From positions 25,867-89,866 of the forward strand of contig NZ_RJJX01000015.1 of assembly GCF_003996985.1 (NCBI RefSeq): a stretch of 64,000 bases of DNA, in the 5' to 3' direction. The stretch comes from Ancylomarina longa (lineage in GTDB: Bacteria > Bacteroidota > Bacteroidia > Bacteroidales > Marinifilaceae). Positions 53,212 to 62,411 of this stretch are shown piece after piece. The notes under the pieces are model-generated. The model did not search any database and was not told where the DNA came from. It saw only the letters and a program-made list of their open reading frames with translations. The position numbers and the translations under genes were made by a program. Numbering within the stretch: the first letter of the stretch is position 1; each line of letters starts with the position of its first letter.

Positions 53212-54786
53212 ATGATTACTGAAATAGATATGGTTCTAAGTCCTAAAGAGGCTTCAGATGAAAAATATTATAAGCCAATTTTAGCGCAAAAACTGAAAAT
53301 GAATCCTGATAAAATAACAGGTATTCAAATTCTTAGGAAGTCAATAGATGCTAGAAGAAGGAATGTGAAAATAAATTTGCGTTTTCGTATTGCTGTAAAT
53401 GAACCATTGCAAAAAGAGGATAAACAAGAATTTAATTATTCGGATGTATCTGCACAAAAAAGAGTGATTGTTATTGGGGCTGGACCTGCGGGTTTGTTTG
53501 CTGCGCTTCGTTTGATCGAATTAGGATATAAGCCTATTGTTTTGGAGCGAGGAAAGTGTGTTGAGGATAGGAAAAAGGATCTTGGAATTCTATATAAAAC
53601 CAGAAAGGTAAATGTGGATTCGAATTTCGCTTTTGGAGAAGGTGGAGCCGGTACATTTTCTGATGGTAAATTGTACACAAGGTCAAAGAAAAGAGGAAAT
53701 CTAAAACGTATACTTCAAATACTACATCATCACGGGGCACAGAATGAAATTCTCTACGATGCACATCCACATATTGGTACTGATGTTTTACCAAAAGTAA
53801 TTATGCAAATTAGAAAAACGATTTTGCAATCTGGAGGCGAAGTTCATTTTTCTGCGAAAGTGAAGGATTTAATAATAAAGAATAATAGGGTTGTAGGCGT
53901 ATGTATGCAAGACGGATTGGAACGTCACGGAGAGGCTGTGATCTTGGCGACGGGGCATTCTGCCAGAGATGTTTATCGGAATTTGAATAATAGTGGAGTG
54001 GAACTGGAAGCCAAATCATTTGCCATGGGAGTGAGAATAGAACATCCACAAAAGTTAATTGATCAGATTCAGTATCATAATCCACAGGGGAGAGGTTCAT
54101 ATTTACCCGCAGCCAGTTATAGCTTTGTTCAGCAAGTGGAAGGACGTGGAGTTTACTCCTTCTGCATGTGTCCTGGTGGTGTAATTGTTCCTGCGGCGAC
54201 CAATGATAATCAACAGGTCGTAAATGGAATGTCTGCTTCGAATAGAAATACAGCTTTTGCAAATTCAGGCATGGCTGTGGAAATCAGAGTTGAAGATTTG
54301 AAAGCTTATGCGGGATATGGTGTATTTGCCGGACTAAAATTTCAGGAGGAGTTGGAGGAAATTGCCTTTAATGAAGGAGGGAGAAATTTAACAGCTCCAG
54401 CACAACGAATGTTGGATTTTGTGAAGGAACAAAAAAGTGAATCTTTACCAAAAACATCTTACCGACCTGGAGTGATAAGTTCTCCGATGCATCAATGGCT
54501 TCCGGAATTAATCCGGTTTCGCTTACAGGAAGGATTCAGAATTTTCGGACAAAAATCAAAAGGATTCCTAACTAATGATGCACTTATTCTTGGCATTGAG
54601 TCTCGTACATCTTCTCCCGTGAGGATTCCACGAGATCCAGATACTTTGCAACATATTCGAATCGAAGGGTTATTTCCTTGTGGTGAAGGAGCAGGATATG
54701 CTGGTGGAATTGTTTCTGCAGCAATGGATGGAGAACTGTCCGCTGAAGCCGTTAACAGATATAAGAATCAATTTGGAATGAAATAA
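53212..54786 (+). CDS. FAD-dependent dehydrogenase (COG2509-like)
   Basis: A 524-residue flavoprotein. An N-terminal segment (1-80) with ILRKSIDARRRNVKINLRF precedes the dinucleotide fold VIVIGAGPAGLFAALRLIEL. SNFAFGEGGAGTFSDGKLYT is the family signature, VILATGHSARDVYRNL follows, and IEGLFPCGEGAGYAGGIVSA closes the FAD site. Homologs are widespread but their substrate is not established. It lies 27 bp after the porT-like gene, so cotranscription is likely. Confidence 0.87.
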   Translation: MITEIDMVLSPKEASDEKYYKPILAQKLKMNPDKITGIQILRKSIDARRRNVKINLRFRIAVNEPLQKEDKQEFNYSDVSAQKRVIVIGAGPAGLFAALRLIELGYKPIVLERGKCVEDRKKDLGILYKTRKVNVDSNFAFGEGGAGTFSDGKLYTRSKKRGNLKRILQILHHHGAQNEILYDAHPHIGTDVLPKVIMQIRKTILQSGGEVHFSAKVKDLIIKNNRVVGVCMQDGLERHGEAVILATGHSARDVYRNLNNSGVELEAKSFAMGVRIEHPQKLIDQIQYHNPQGRGSYLPAASYSFVQQVEGRGVYSFCMCPGGVIVPAATNDNQQVVNGMSASNRNTAFANSGMAVEIRVEDLKAYAGYGVFAGLKFQEELEEIAFNEGGRNLTAPAQRMLDFVKEQKSESLPKTSYRPGVISSPMHQWLPELIRFRLQEGFRIFGQKSKGFLTNDALILGIESRTSSPVRIPRDPDTLQHIRIEGLFPCGEGAGYAGGIVSAAMDGELSAEAVNRYKNQFGMK

Positions 54787-54859
54787 GATCAAAGAAAATA
54801 ATCTTTTGGAAGTATTTGTGAACTTTTAGGAGATTACTCTCTTTAATTCGTTCGTTAAT

Positions 54860-55630
54860 TTATCTTCGCCTAAATTCTGAGCAAATAATGGAACAGGCGA
54901 CGGAGACATTTAGCGATTCAGATGTAGCTTGGTTTGCAGGATAATTTGGGATAAATAATTTTTTGGATACTAATTGCTGTAATTCTGGGGAAATCCCTTT
55001 CCCTTCATTTCCCATGATGATAAATCCTTTGTTGCGCAAGTCACTTTTGTAGATGATTTCTCCTTCTAAAAAAGTTCCATATATCGGAAAGTTTTCTTTT
55101 TGATGCTTCTTAATTAAATCGCCAAGTGGAGTGTAACTAATTTTTATTCTCGAAATAGCTCCCATTGTCGCCTGAATTACCTTAGGATTAAAAAGGTCAA
55201 CCGTATTAGGGGAACAAAAAACATTTTGTATTCCAAACCAATCGGCAATTCTAATAATCGTTCCTAAATTTCCTGGATCTTGTATGTCATCGATTAATAG
55301 CGATAAGGAATTTTGAATTATATCATCTTGTATTTTAAATTTTGGTATGTGAAAAACACCTAATATCGGAGATGGATTTTTCAAATTGCTTATTTTTTTA
55401 AGTTGATTGGATTCTACCTCAATTCGTTTTTCAATTTTGTATTTTTTTAAAGGATTTGATAGATTCCTCCAATCCTTTGTGTAAATTAGATAGGCAGCTT
55501 CGGTTTTTGCATGAAGCAGATCCATTACTAACTTGTCACCCTCAGCAATAAATAATTGATGTTGATCCCTATATTTTTTCTTTTGTAAACTGCTGATTAG
55601 CTTGATCTGTTTGTTGGAAAGCACGTTCAT
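54860..55630 (-). CDS. SpoU/TrmH-family RNA 2'-O-methyltransferase
   Basis: A 256-residue SPOUT enzyme. The N-terminal substrate-binding domain starts NVLSNKQIKLISSLQKKKYR and includes FIAEGDKLVMDLL. The knotted catalytic domain has LLIDDIQDPGNLGTIIRIAD (motif 1), GFIIMGNEGKGISPEL (motif 2) and LFIPNYPANQATSESLNVSV (motif 3). It modifies a ribose in rRNA or tRNA; the target site is not evident. It is transcribed divergently from tamL. Confidence 0.92.
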   Translation of the reverse strand: MNVLSNKQIKLISSLQKKKYRDQHQLFIAEGDKLVMDLLHAKTEAAYLIYTKDWRNLSNPLKKYKIEKRIEVESNQLKKISNLKNPSPILGVFHIPKFKIQDDIIQNSLSLLIDDIQDPGNLGTIIRIADWFGIQNVFCSPNTVDLFNPKVIQATMGAISRIKISYTPLGDLIKKHQKENFPIYGTFLEGEIIYKSDLRNKGFIIMGNEGKGISPELQQLVSKKLFIPNYPANQATSESLNVSVACSIICSEFRRR

Positions 55631-55735
55631 TAATTTTGAGAAATAATTCTTGAAAAGGCTTCTGATGCCAGAAAAATATCACTGAAGTTAAGTATCTTTG
55701 TCGTAATTTTTAACTGAAAAACATTCTTTTTATCC

Positions 55736-58126
55736 TTGAAATCATACGTGAAATACAAAAGTACTGATAATTTCCCGATTTTTATTTTTTTGCTAAGTCT
55801 GCTATTGGGTACAGCTTCGTGTTCAACTACAAAATATGTTGGGGAAAAGGAGTATTTGCTCAATAAAATGGTGCTTAAAGTTGATGATAAATCAATAAAT
55901 ACCGGCGAATTAAAGAAGAATATTAAACAAAAGCCGAATCTTAAGATATTGGGAGTATGGAGATTTCATTTGGGATTATATAATTTATCTGGAAGAAATG
56001 AGAATAAAGGTTTTAATAAGTGGCTAAGGCGAATAGGGGAAGAACCAGTTGTCTATGAAGAATTTCAAGCAAAACGTTCCCTAAAACAAATAGAAATTTA
56101 TCTTCGAAAGAAAGGTTATTATAATTCAGTAGTTAGGGATTCTGTTCTTTATAAACATAAAAAAGCGAAAATATATTATTACGTGACGGCAAATCAGCCA
56201 TATCGCTATCGAAATATTTATCACAAAGTAGATGAATTGCCTTATCACTTCTTGTCTGAATCTCAAAATAAGCAGGAGTTGTCTGATACTTCCAATCTTA
56301 GAAAATATGTTGCAGCGGATAGTCTGTCTTCGAATATTAAATCAGGTTTAAAAGTTGATTCAGATATATTGAATGAGGAAAGAATTCGGATTTCTAAATT
56401 GTTAAAAAATCAAGCTTATTTTAACTTTTCCAGAGAGTATATTCATTTTATGATGGATAGTACCAATAAAGATCATCAAATGGATGTTTTTGTTGGTATG
56501 AAAAAGCCGGCATTATCAAAAGCTACCCTTAAATATCGTATTAATAAGCTTGAAATTTTCACGGAATATGATTCCAAATTGGTCTTGATGAATGATTTGG
56601 TTTATTTGTCAGAATTGGATACAATGGAGTATGAAAATGCTGAATTTGTATTTCGTAAGAGGATGAAAATTAAACCGGATGTGATTTTATCCTCCATACT
56701 AATTAAAAAAGGAGATTTATATAATTTGAACACTGTTGAGCAAACCTATAGTCGTTTGCAATCTTTGAATCAGTATAAATTTGTTAATGTGAAGTTTGAA
56801 GAGGTTCATAACACAAAATCAGATTCAATTGGTTTGCTCGATTGTATTATTCAGCTTACACCTTTTAATCGGCAATCTTATTCTGTAGAATTGGAGGGCA
56901 CTAACTCCTCTGGGAATATTGGTTTCGCTGGTAATTTCAACTACCAGCACAAGAATATCTTTGGAGGAGCAGAGATTTTTGATGTTCAGCTTTCTAATGC
57001 ACGAGAAACCGTTAAATCTAGTCAGCAGACAGATTTTAACTCATCGGAATATGGTATTGAGACGAAAATGAGTATTCCTAAATTTTTATTACCATTTTTT
57101 AATGCTGAAAAATTTAGAAAATCATACAATCCCAAAACTTCTTTTTCCTTGTCCTATAATTATCAGCAACGACCAGATTATACAAGGACCATTGCTGATG
57201 CTAGCTTTGGATATTTCTGGAAATCATCGAAATATCTGAGACATACTTTTAACTTGGTTGAGTTGAATTTTGTTGATGTGAAGAATTTGAGTGATAACTT
57301 TTTAGGATCTATTAATAATCTATATATTCAGAATTCGTTTGCCGATCACGTTATTGCCACTTCGCGTTATTCTTTAACCTATAATGATCAGAATATAAAT
57401 TTACCAGGCAATTATAATTACTTGCGATTTAATCTTGAGGTGGCAGGTAATACTCTGGGTGCAATTGATAAAGTCTTTGGGAATTCCAAGACTATTGATT
57501 ATGATGATAATGGAAATATCGAAGGTTCCTATTATGATTTTTTTGGTATTAGATATGCTCAGTATATCAAAAGTGATATAGAATATCGATTCAATCATCG
57601 AATCAACAAGGCAAACACAATGGTTTATCGTTTGTTTTTTGGTTTGGGTTATCCATACGGTAATTTAAAAGTATTGCCGTTTGAGAAAAGCTATTTCTCA
57701 GGAGGTGCGAATGGACTTCGAGCATGGCAAGTTAGATCTTTAGGACCCGGTTCTTATGTTTCTGAAGACGCAATATATCCTAATAATACTGCAGATTTAA
57801 AATTAGAAGCTAATATGGAGTATCGGTTTAAATTGGTTTGGGTTTTAGAAGGAGCCTTATTTTTGGATGCTGGAAATATTTGGGCTATTTCCAAAAAAGA
57901 TGATCGTAAGGGGGCCGATTTCCAATTAAATCGTTTTTATAAAGAAATTGCACTTGGAACAGGATTTGGTACTCGTATTGATTTAAAATTTATACTTTTT
58001 AGAATTGACTTAGGTTTAAAACTCAGAGATCCATCTCTAGAGGAATCTAAGCGATGGATTATCGCTCATCGTCCATTTAGGATGAACCAACTAACCTTTA
58101 ATATTGGAATTGGATACCCTTTCTAA
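55736..58126 (+). CDS. tamL: TamL-type BamA homolog, outer-membrane lipoprotein
   Basis: 796 residues. The signal peptide carries a lipobox at LGTASC (about residue 29); CSTTKYVGEKEYLLNK is characteristic of Bacteroidota TamL, a lipidated Omp85 protein. POTRA-like repeats fill residues about 30-390 (KRSLKQIEIYLRKKGYYNSV, YSRLQSLNQYKFVNVKF). The barrel has YSFSVELEGTNSSGN-like strands and SYFSGGANGLRAWQVRSLGP with the RAW version of the lid motif, ending TFNIGIGYPF. The start is probably TTG at 55736; a -7 box TATCTTTG lies at 55693-55700. A TamB partner is not in the window. Confidence 0.88.
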   Translation: MKSYVKYKSTDNFPIFIFLLSLLLGTASCSTTKYVGEKEYLLNKMVLKVDDKSINTGELKKNIKQKPNLKILGVWRFHLGLYNLSGRNENKGFNKWLRRIGEEPVVYEEFQAKRSLKQIEIYLRKKGYYNSVVRDSVLYKHKKAKIYYYVTANQPYRYRNIYHKVDELPYHFLSESQNKQELSDTSNLRKYVAADSLSSNIKSGLKVDSDILNEERIRISKLLKNQAYFNFSREYIHFMMDSTNKDHQMDVFVGMKKPALSKATLKYRINKLEIFTEYDSKLVLMNDLVYLSELDTMEYENAEFVFRKRMKIKPDVILSSILIKKGDLYNLNTVEQTYSRLQSLNQYKFVNVKFEEVHNTKSDSIGLLDCIIQLTPFNRQSYSVELEGTNSSGNIGFAGNFNYQHKNIFGGAEIFDVQLSNARETVKSSQQTDFNSSEYGIETKMSIPKFLLPFFNAEKFRKSYNPKTSFSLSYNYQQRPDYTRTIADASFGYFWKSSKYLRHTFNLVELNFVDVKNLSDNFLGSINNLYIQNSFADHVIATSRYSLTYNDQNINLPGNYNYLRFNLEVAGNTLGAIDKVFGNSKTIDYDDNGNIEGSYYDFFGIRYAQYIKSDIEYRFNHRINKANTMVYRLFFGLGYPYGNLKVLPFEKSYFSGGANGLRAWQVRSLGPGSYVSEDAIYPNNTADLKLEANMEYRFKLVWVLEGALFLDAGNIWAISKKDDRKGADFQLNRFYKEIALGTGFGTRIDLKFILFRIDLGLKLRDPSLEESKRWIIAHRPFRMNQLTFNIGIGYPF

Positions 58127-58255
58127 ATTGCATTCGTTTGCGTAATTTTCTTATTCCCAAAACAGTGCAAAATTTATTATTTCTTTTTAACTTCGTAGTG
58201 AAAATATACTTTCCATTTCATTAATTGAAAGAACAATCCAATAAATTATATTATT

Positions 58256-59332
58256 ATGAAACGAGTATTAGATGTTGTGAAGCCAGGTGTGGTAACTGGT
58301 GACGATGTGCAAAAGTTATTTCAGGTTGCTAAAGAAGAAGGCTTTGCAATTCCTGCCGTAAATGTTGTAGGATCAAATTCAATTAATGCTGCTCTTGAAG
58401 CTGCCAAAGAAGTGAATTCTCCAATCATTATTCAGTTCTCCAATGGAGGAGCTTCATTTTTTGCTGGTAAGGGAATTAAAGCCGAAGGCCAGGGGGCTGC
58501 AATTATTGGAGCTGTAGCAGGAGCTAAATATGCACATTTAGTTGCAGAACACTATGGAATCCCAGTAATTTTGCATACCGATCATGCTGCTAAAAAATTA
58601 CTTCCCTGGATAGATGGTCTTTTAACTGCAGGAGAAGAATACTTTGCAAAATATGGTAAACCATTGTTTAGTTCTCATATGTTAGATCTTTCTGAAGAGC
58701 CTCTTGATGAAAATATTGAGATTTGTGCAAACTATTTAGAGAGAATGAGCAAAATGGGTATGACTTTGGAAATTGAATTGGGTTGTACTGGTGGAGAAGA
58801 AGATGGTGTTGATAATTCCGACATGGATAATTCTTTACTTTACACACAACCCGAAGATGTTGCAAAAGCATATGAGACGTTGAAAAAAGTGTCGGATAGA
58901 TTTACAATTGCAGCTTCTTTTGGTAACGTTCATGGTGTTTATAAGCCAGGAAATGTTGTTTTAACTCCAAAAATTTTAGATAATTCTCAAAAATATATCT
59001 CAGAAAAATATAAACTTGCTGCTAATACAGTAGATTTTGTATTTCATGGAGGTTCTGGTTCTGGCTTAAACGAAATTAGAGAAGCAATTTCTTACGGAGT
59101 TGTGAAAATGAATATTGATACTGATACCCAGTGGGCATTTTGGAATGGTATTCGTGGTTTCGAAGCTGCCAATCATGATTATTTACAAGGACAAATTGGA
59201 AATCCAAAAGGTGAAGACCAGCCAAATAAGAAGTTTTATGATCCAAGAAAATGGTTGCGTGAAGCTGAAGTTTCAATGAGAGACAGACTGAAACAAGCCT
59301 TTGAAGATTTGAATGCGATCGATCGTAATTAA
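58256..59332 (+). CDS. fba: Class II fructose-bisphosphate aldolase
   Basis: A 358-residue zinc aldolase interconverting fructose-1,6-bisphosphate and triose phosphates. FAIPAVNVVGSNSINAALEA, then VILHTDHAAKKLLPWIDGLL with the catalytic Asp and Zn-binding His, LEIELGCTGGEEDGVD, GNVHGVYKPGNV and FVFHGGSGSGLNEI with further Zn ligands. NIDTDTQWAFWNGIR binds phosphate. The length and DGVDNSD insertion fit the longer class IIA form. A weak -7 box TAACTTCG lies at 58188-58195. Confidence 0.97.
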   Translation: MKRVLDVVKPGVVTGDDVQKLFQVAKEEGFAIPAVNVVGSNSINAALEAAKEVNSPIIIQFSNGGASFFAGKGIKAEGQGAAIIGAVAGAKYAHLVAEHYGIPVILHTDHAAKKLLPWIDGLLTAGEEYFAKYGKPLFSSHMLDLSEEPLDENIEICANYLERMSKMGMTLEIELGCTGGEEDGVDNSDMDNSLLYTQPEDVAKAYETLKKVSDRFTIAASFGNVHGVYKPGNVVLTPKILDNSQKYISEKYKLAANTVDFVFHGGSGSGLNEIREAISYGVVKMNIDTDTQWAFWNGIRGFEAANHDYLQGQIGNPKGEDQPNKKFYDPRKWLREAEVSMRDRLKQAFEDLNAIDRN

Positions 59333-59350
59333 AAACTTAATTATACTGCA

Positions 59351-59380
59351 GAGCCCGGACATTGTTCGGGCTTTTTTTTT
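59351..59380 (+). terminator. Terminator of fba
   Basis: AGCCCG (59352-59357) and CGGGCT (59367-59372), extendable by a G.T pair, followed by nine T's. Confidence 0.88.
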
Positions 59381-59470
59381 ATAAAAATCGGTAGCCTTTT
59401 TTGATTTCGATCTTTAATTTTGCAAATTTGAACTTGCCCTTTTGAATAATAAAATCTTAAAATTTAATTT

Positions 59471-60838
59471 ATGGATCTAAACACCAAATCTGGTCGTGAT
59501 TCCTTTTCTAGTAAATTTGGCGTAATTGCCGCAGCTGCCGGTTCTGCAGTTGGTTTGGGGAATATTTGGAAATTCCCTTACATCACCGGAGTGTACGGTG
59601 GAGCTGCTTTTTTATTTGTATATCTTGGTTTTATTATTTTGATAGGATTACCAATTATGCTATCAGAATTCATGATTGGTCGTAAATCCAAACGTAATCC
59701 ATTTGGAGCTTTTAAAAATCTGGCTCCAGGATCATCATGGAAATTTGTAGGATTATTAGGGGTATTGGCAGCTGCTATGATATTGGCATTTTATGGAGTT
59801 GTGGCTGGTTGGAGTATCGATTATGTAATTAGAGCACTTACAAATAGTTTCGCAGCAAAGTCACCAGGAGAGCTTGAGTCAAGCTTTACAGAATTTATTC
59901 AGTCTCCAATAACGCCTGTTATTTATCAACTTCTGTTTATGTTGATGACTATGGGGATCGTAATTGTAGGTATCAAAAAAGGTATCGAAAAATATTCTAA
60001 GATTTTAATGCCATTATTGGTAGTGATAATTATTGTACTTGATATTAGATCCTTAACACTTAAAGGTGCATATGAAGGTTTAAGTTTTCTATTTTACCCC
60101 GATTTTTCTAAGCTCACTGCTGACGGAATATTAAGTGCCTTGGGACATGCTTTTTTCTCTCTTAGTTTAGGAATGGGTACACTTATTACATATGGATCTT
60201 ATATTGGTGCTAAAAATAATCTGACAAAAATAGCACTTCAGGTTACTGTTGCCGATACTCTCATCGCAATCCTTGCCGGAGTTGCAATATTTCCAGCTGT
60301 TTTCGCTTTTGGAATTGAGCCAAGTAGTGGCCCTGGACTTGTATTTATCACTTTACCCAATGTGTTTCAGCAGATGCCAGGTGGTTTTTTCTTTGCTCCT
60401 CTATTTTTCATACTCCTAACTGTCGCTGCATTAACTTCTTCGATTTCTATTCTCGAAGTGGTAGTTGCGTATTTTACCGAAGAATTAAATTTAAAAAGGA
60501 AGTCAGCAACCGTTTTGGCTACTGTTTTAATTTCTATAGTGGGTGTTGTTTGTTCCTTATCTATGGGAATTCTTAAAGATTACACTTTATTCAATTTTAA
60601 TTTCTTTGATTTATTGGATTGGATCTCCGCAAATATGCTACTTCCTCTGGGAGGATTATTTATTTCTTTATTTGTTGGCTGGTATTTAGGTCGAGAGAAG
60701 GTTGTTGAAGAATTGTCTCAAGGATCATCTATAGTGGAATGGTTGGTCCGGATCTTTATTTTTCTGGTGAAGTTTATTGCGCCAGGAGCTATAGCAATAG
60801 TATTTCTAAATGGATTAGGATTCTTCTCATTTGGGTGA
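59471..60838 (+). CDS. Sodium-dependent transporter, neurotransmitter:sodium symporter (LeuT) family
   Basis: A 455-residue membrane protein. The first membrane helix region, GVIAAAAGSAVGLGNIWKFP, holds the unwound Na+/substrate site of LeuT-fold transporters. GGAAFLFVYLGFIILIGLPI follows, then ALGHAFFSLSLGMGTLITYG with residues of the second Na+ site. About eleven helices are visible, as in many bacterial members. Probable cargo is an amino acid. Promoter candidates lie at 59400-59430 (TTTG-N19-CAAATTTG). Confidence 0.92.
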   Translation: MDLNTKSGRDSFSSKFGVIAAAAGSAVGLGNIWKFPYITGVYGGAAFLFVYLGFIILIGLPIMLSEFMIGRKSKRNPFGAFKNLAPGSSWKFVGLLGVLAAAMILAFYGVVAGWSIDYVIRALTNSFAAKSPGELESSFTEFIQSPITPVIYQLLFMLMTMGIVIVGIKKGIEKYSKILMPLLVVIIIVLDIRSLTLKGAYEGLSFLFYPDFSKLTADGILSALGHAFFSLSLGMGTLITYGSYIGAKNNLTKIALQVTVADTLIAILAGVAIFPAVFAFGIEPSSGPGLVFITLPNVFQQMPGGFFFAPLFFILLTVAALTSSISILEVVVAYFTEELNLKRKSATVLATVLISIVGVVCSLSMGILKDYTLFNFNFFDLLDWISANMLLPLGGLFISLFVGWYLGREKVVEELSQGSSIVEWLVRIFIFLVKFIAPGAIAIVFLNGLGFFSFG

Positions 60839-60869
60839 TTCTCTTCAAATTTATTCCTGATATTAAGTG

Positions 60870-61964
60870 ATGAGGCTGAAGCAAATTATTAAAGAATATT
60901 TCAATTATTCTAAATCAGAACAAAATGGATTGATTATTTTGCTTGTTCTGTTATTTTCGATATTAATAATTTCAGAAATTTTGGATTCTAAAGAAGATGA
61001 CCAAGCATTTTTTGAGAGAAAAGAACAGAGCTATCTGGATAGTTTAATGCAATCAATCGAAACTAAAAGTGTAACGAAAAATCGAGATTCCTTATTCTTT
61101 TTCAACCCTAATATTGCAAATAAATTAACTCTCTCGAAACTTGGATTTAATGATTTTCAAATTAATAATATCCTTAAATATCGATTGAAAGGCGGATGGT
61201 TTTATCGAAAATCAGATCTAATGAAAATTTACGGAATTCATAAATCTGAATATAATAGAGTTCTTGCCTATATTAAAATAGATTCTAAAAAAACAATAAT
61301 AAAAGAGAATTTCAATAAAATTGAAGTCGTCGATAAGTACTTTTATTTCGACCCAAATACCATATCTCCTTTAATTTGGGATAGTTTTGGAGTAAGTAGA
61401 AAGATTAGCTATAGAATTCAAAAATATTTGGCAACTGGAGCAAGGTTTCAAACACCTTCTGATTTGAGAAAAATTTATGGATTTGATTCCTTAAAATTGA
61501 ATAGATTAATACCATTCGTTTCAATTAAAGCTTCCGTGCAGAATAAGGATTCACTTCAAAGCGTTCCTTTATTAGATTTAAATCTTGCCGATACTAATCA
61601 GTTAAAACGACTTCCTGGAATTGGCTCTGTTTTATCCTCCAGAATAGTGAAATACAAAAAAGTATTGGGAGGCTATATTGAAAAAAGACAATTGTTGGAA
61701 GTTTATGGTATTTCTAAAAGTGAATATGAACGTATAAAAAACTTCATTACAATTGATATTCATGATATTTCATATCTTAATTTGAATTCGATTCACTTAG
61801 ACCAGTTAAAAAAACACCCATATATTAGTAATAGACTTGCATTGGATATTATACGATACAGAGATAGAAATGGAAAATATAAGAGAAAGGAAGAACTTTT
61901 AAGCAAAAGAATCGTGGATGATTCCATCTATAAAAAAATAGTTCCTTACTTGAGATTAAATTAG
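60870..61964 (+). CDS. Membrane-anchored multi-helix-hairpin-helix protein (ComEA-like repeats)
   Basis: 364 residues from the ATG at 60870; a GTG three bases earlier is in frame but unnecessary. One membrane helix at about 20-37 (NGLIILLVLLFSILIIS). The rest contains repeated HhH-type units: LTLSKLGFNDFQINNILKYR, DSFGVSRKISYRIQKYLA, LNLADTNQLKRLPGIGSVLS, LNLNSIHLDQLKKHPYISNR, each followed by a LxxIYGIxxxxY-type segment. The third unit has the canonical LPGIG. It could bind DNA at the periplasmic face for ComEC-type uptake, but that is inference. Confidence 0.8.
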   Translation: MRLKQIIKEYFNYSKSEQNGLIILLVLLFSILIISEILDSKEDDQAFFERKEQSYLDSLMQSIETKSVTKNRDSLFFFNPNIANKLTLSKLGFNDFQINNILKYRLKGGWFYRKSDLMKIYGIHKSEYNRVLAYIKIDSKKTIIKENFNKIEVVDKYFYFDPNTISPLIWDSFGVSRKISYRIQKYLATGARFQTPSDLRKIYGFDSLKLNRLIPFVSIKASVQNKDSLQSVPLLDLNLADTNQLKRLPGIGSVLSSRIVKYKKVLGGYIEKRQLLEVYGISKSEYERIKNFITIDIHDISYLNLNSIHLDQLKKHPYISNRLALDIIRYRDRNGKYKRKEELLSKRIVDDSIYKKIVPYLRLN

Positions 61965-61975
61965 AAAAGAATCAA

Positions 61976-62007
61976 TTTGAGAAGAATCCGCTTATTTGTT
62001 ACCTTTG
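61976..62007 (+). promoter_or_regulatory. Distal promoter of rpsU
   Basis: TTTG (61976-61979), 20 bp, TACCTTTG (62000-62007): an exact Bacteroidota consensus match about 137 bp before the rpsU ATG. Confidence 0.75.
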
Positions 62008-62071
62008 TTCATTCTAAATGAAGACTAATTTGTTAATTTGAAGAGAAGTTCATTACTTTTTTCCAAATATA

Positions 62072-62103
62072 TTTGAATTATACTAATTGAATTGATAAAT
62101 TTG
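62072..62103 (+). promoter_or_regulatory. Proximal promoter of rpsU
   Basis: TTTG (62072-62075), 20 bp, TAAATTTG (62096-62103): a second exact match 40 bp before the ATG. Confidence 0.78.
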
Positions 62104-62143
62104 CGGCTCACTTAGAAAAATATAAAATTAAAAGAAGAGAATT

Positions 62144-62335
62144 ATGATCGTTATTCCTATGAAAGAGGGCGAAAACATTGAAAGAGCCTTGAAAAAATTT
62201 AAAAGAAAATTCGAAAAGACTGGAGTAATTAAAGAATTAAGAGGAAGACAGGTTTATAAAAAACCATCTATCAAGAGAAGAGAAGAGAAAATGCACGCAA
62301 TTTACGTACAAAAATTGCAGCAAGCAGAAGATTGA
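62144..62335 (+). CDS. rpsU: 30S ribosomal protein bS21
   Basis: A 63-residue basic protein: MIVIPMKEGENIERALKKFK, then ELRGRQVYKKPSIKRREEKM, the usual bS21 sequence. In Bacteroidota ribosomes bS21 helps cover the 3' end of 16S rRNA and so suppresses Shine-Dalgarno use. The leader here (AAAAGAAGAGAATTATG) lacks a strong Shine-Dalgarno. Two consensus promoters precede it, fitting high expression. The xer and hpf genes follow in the same direction. Confidence 0.97.
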   Translation: MIVIPMKEGENIERALKKFKRKFEKTGVIKELRGRQVYKKPSIKRREEKMHAIYVQKLQQAED

Positions 62336-62411
62336 TTTTCTTGAATTTAGTTCCTTGATATCTTTATTTTTTGTATCTTGGTTGATCCTGAGGGATTAAT
62401 ATCCTGGATGT

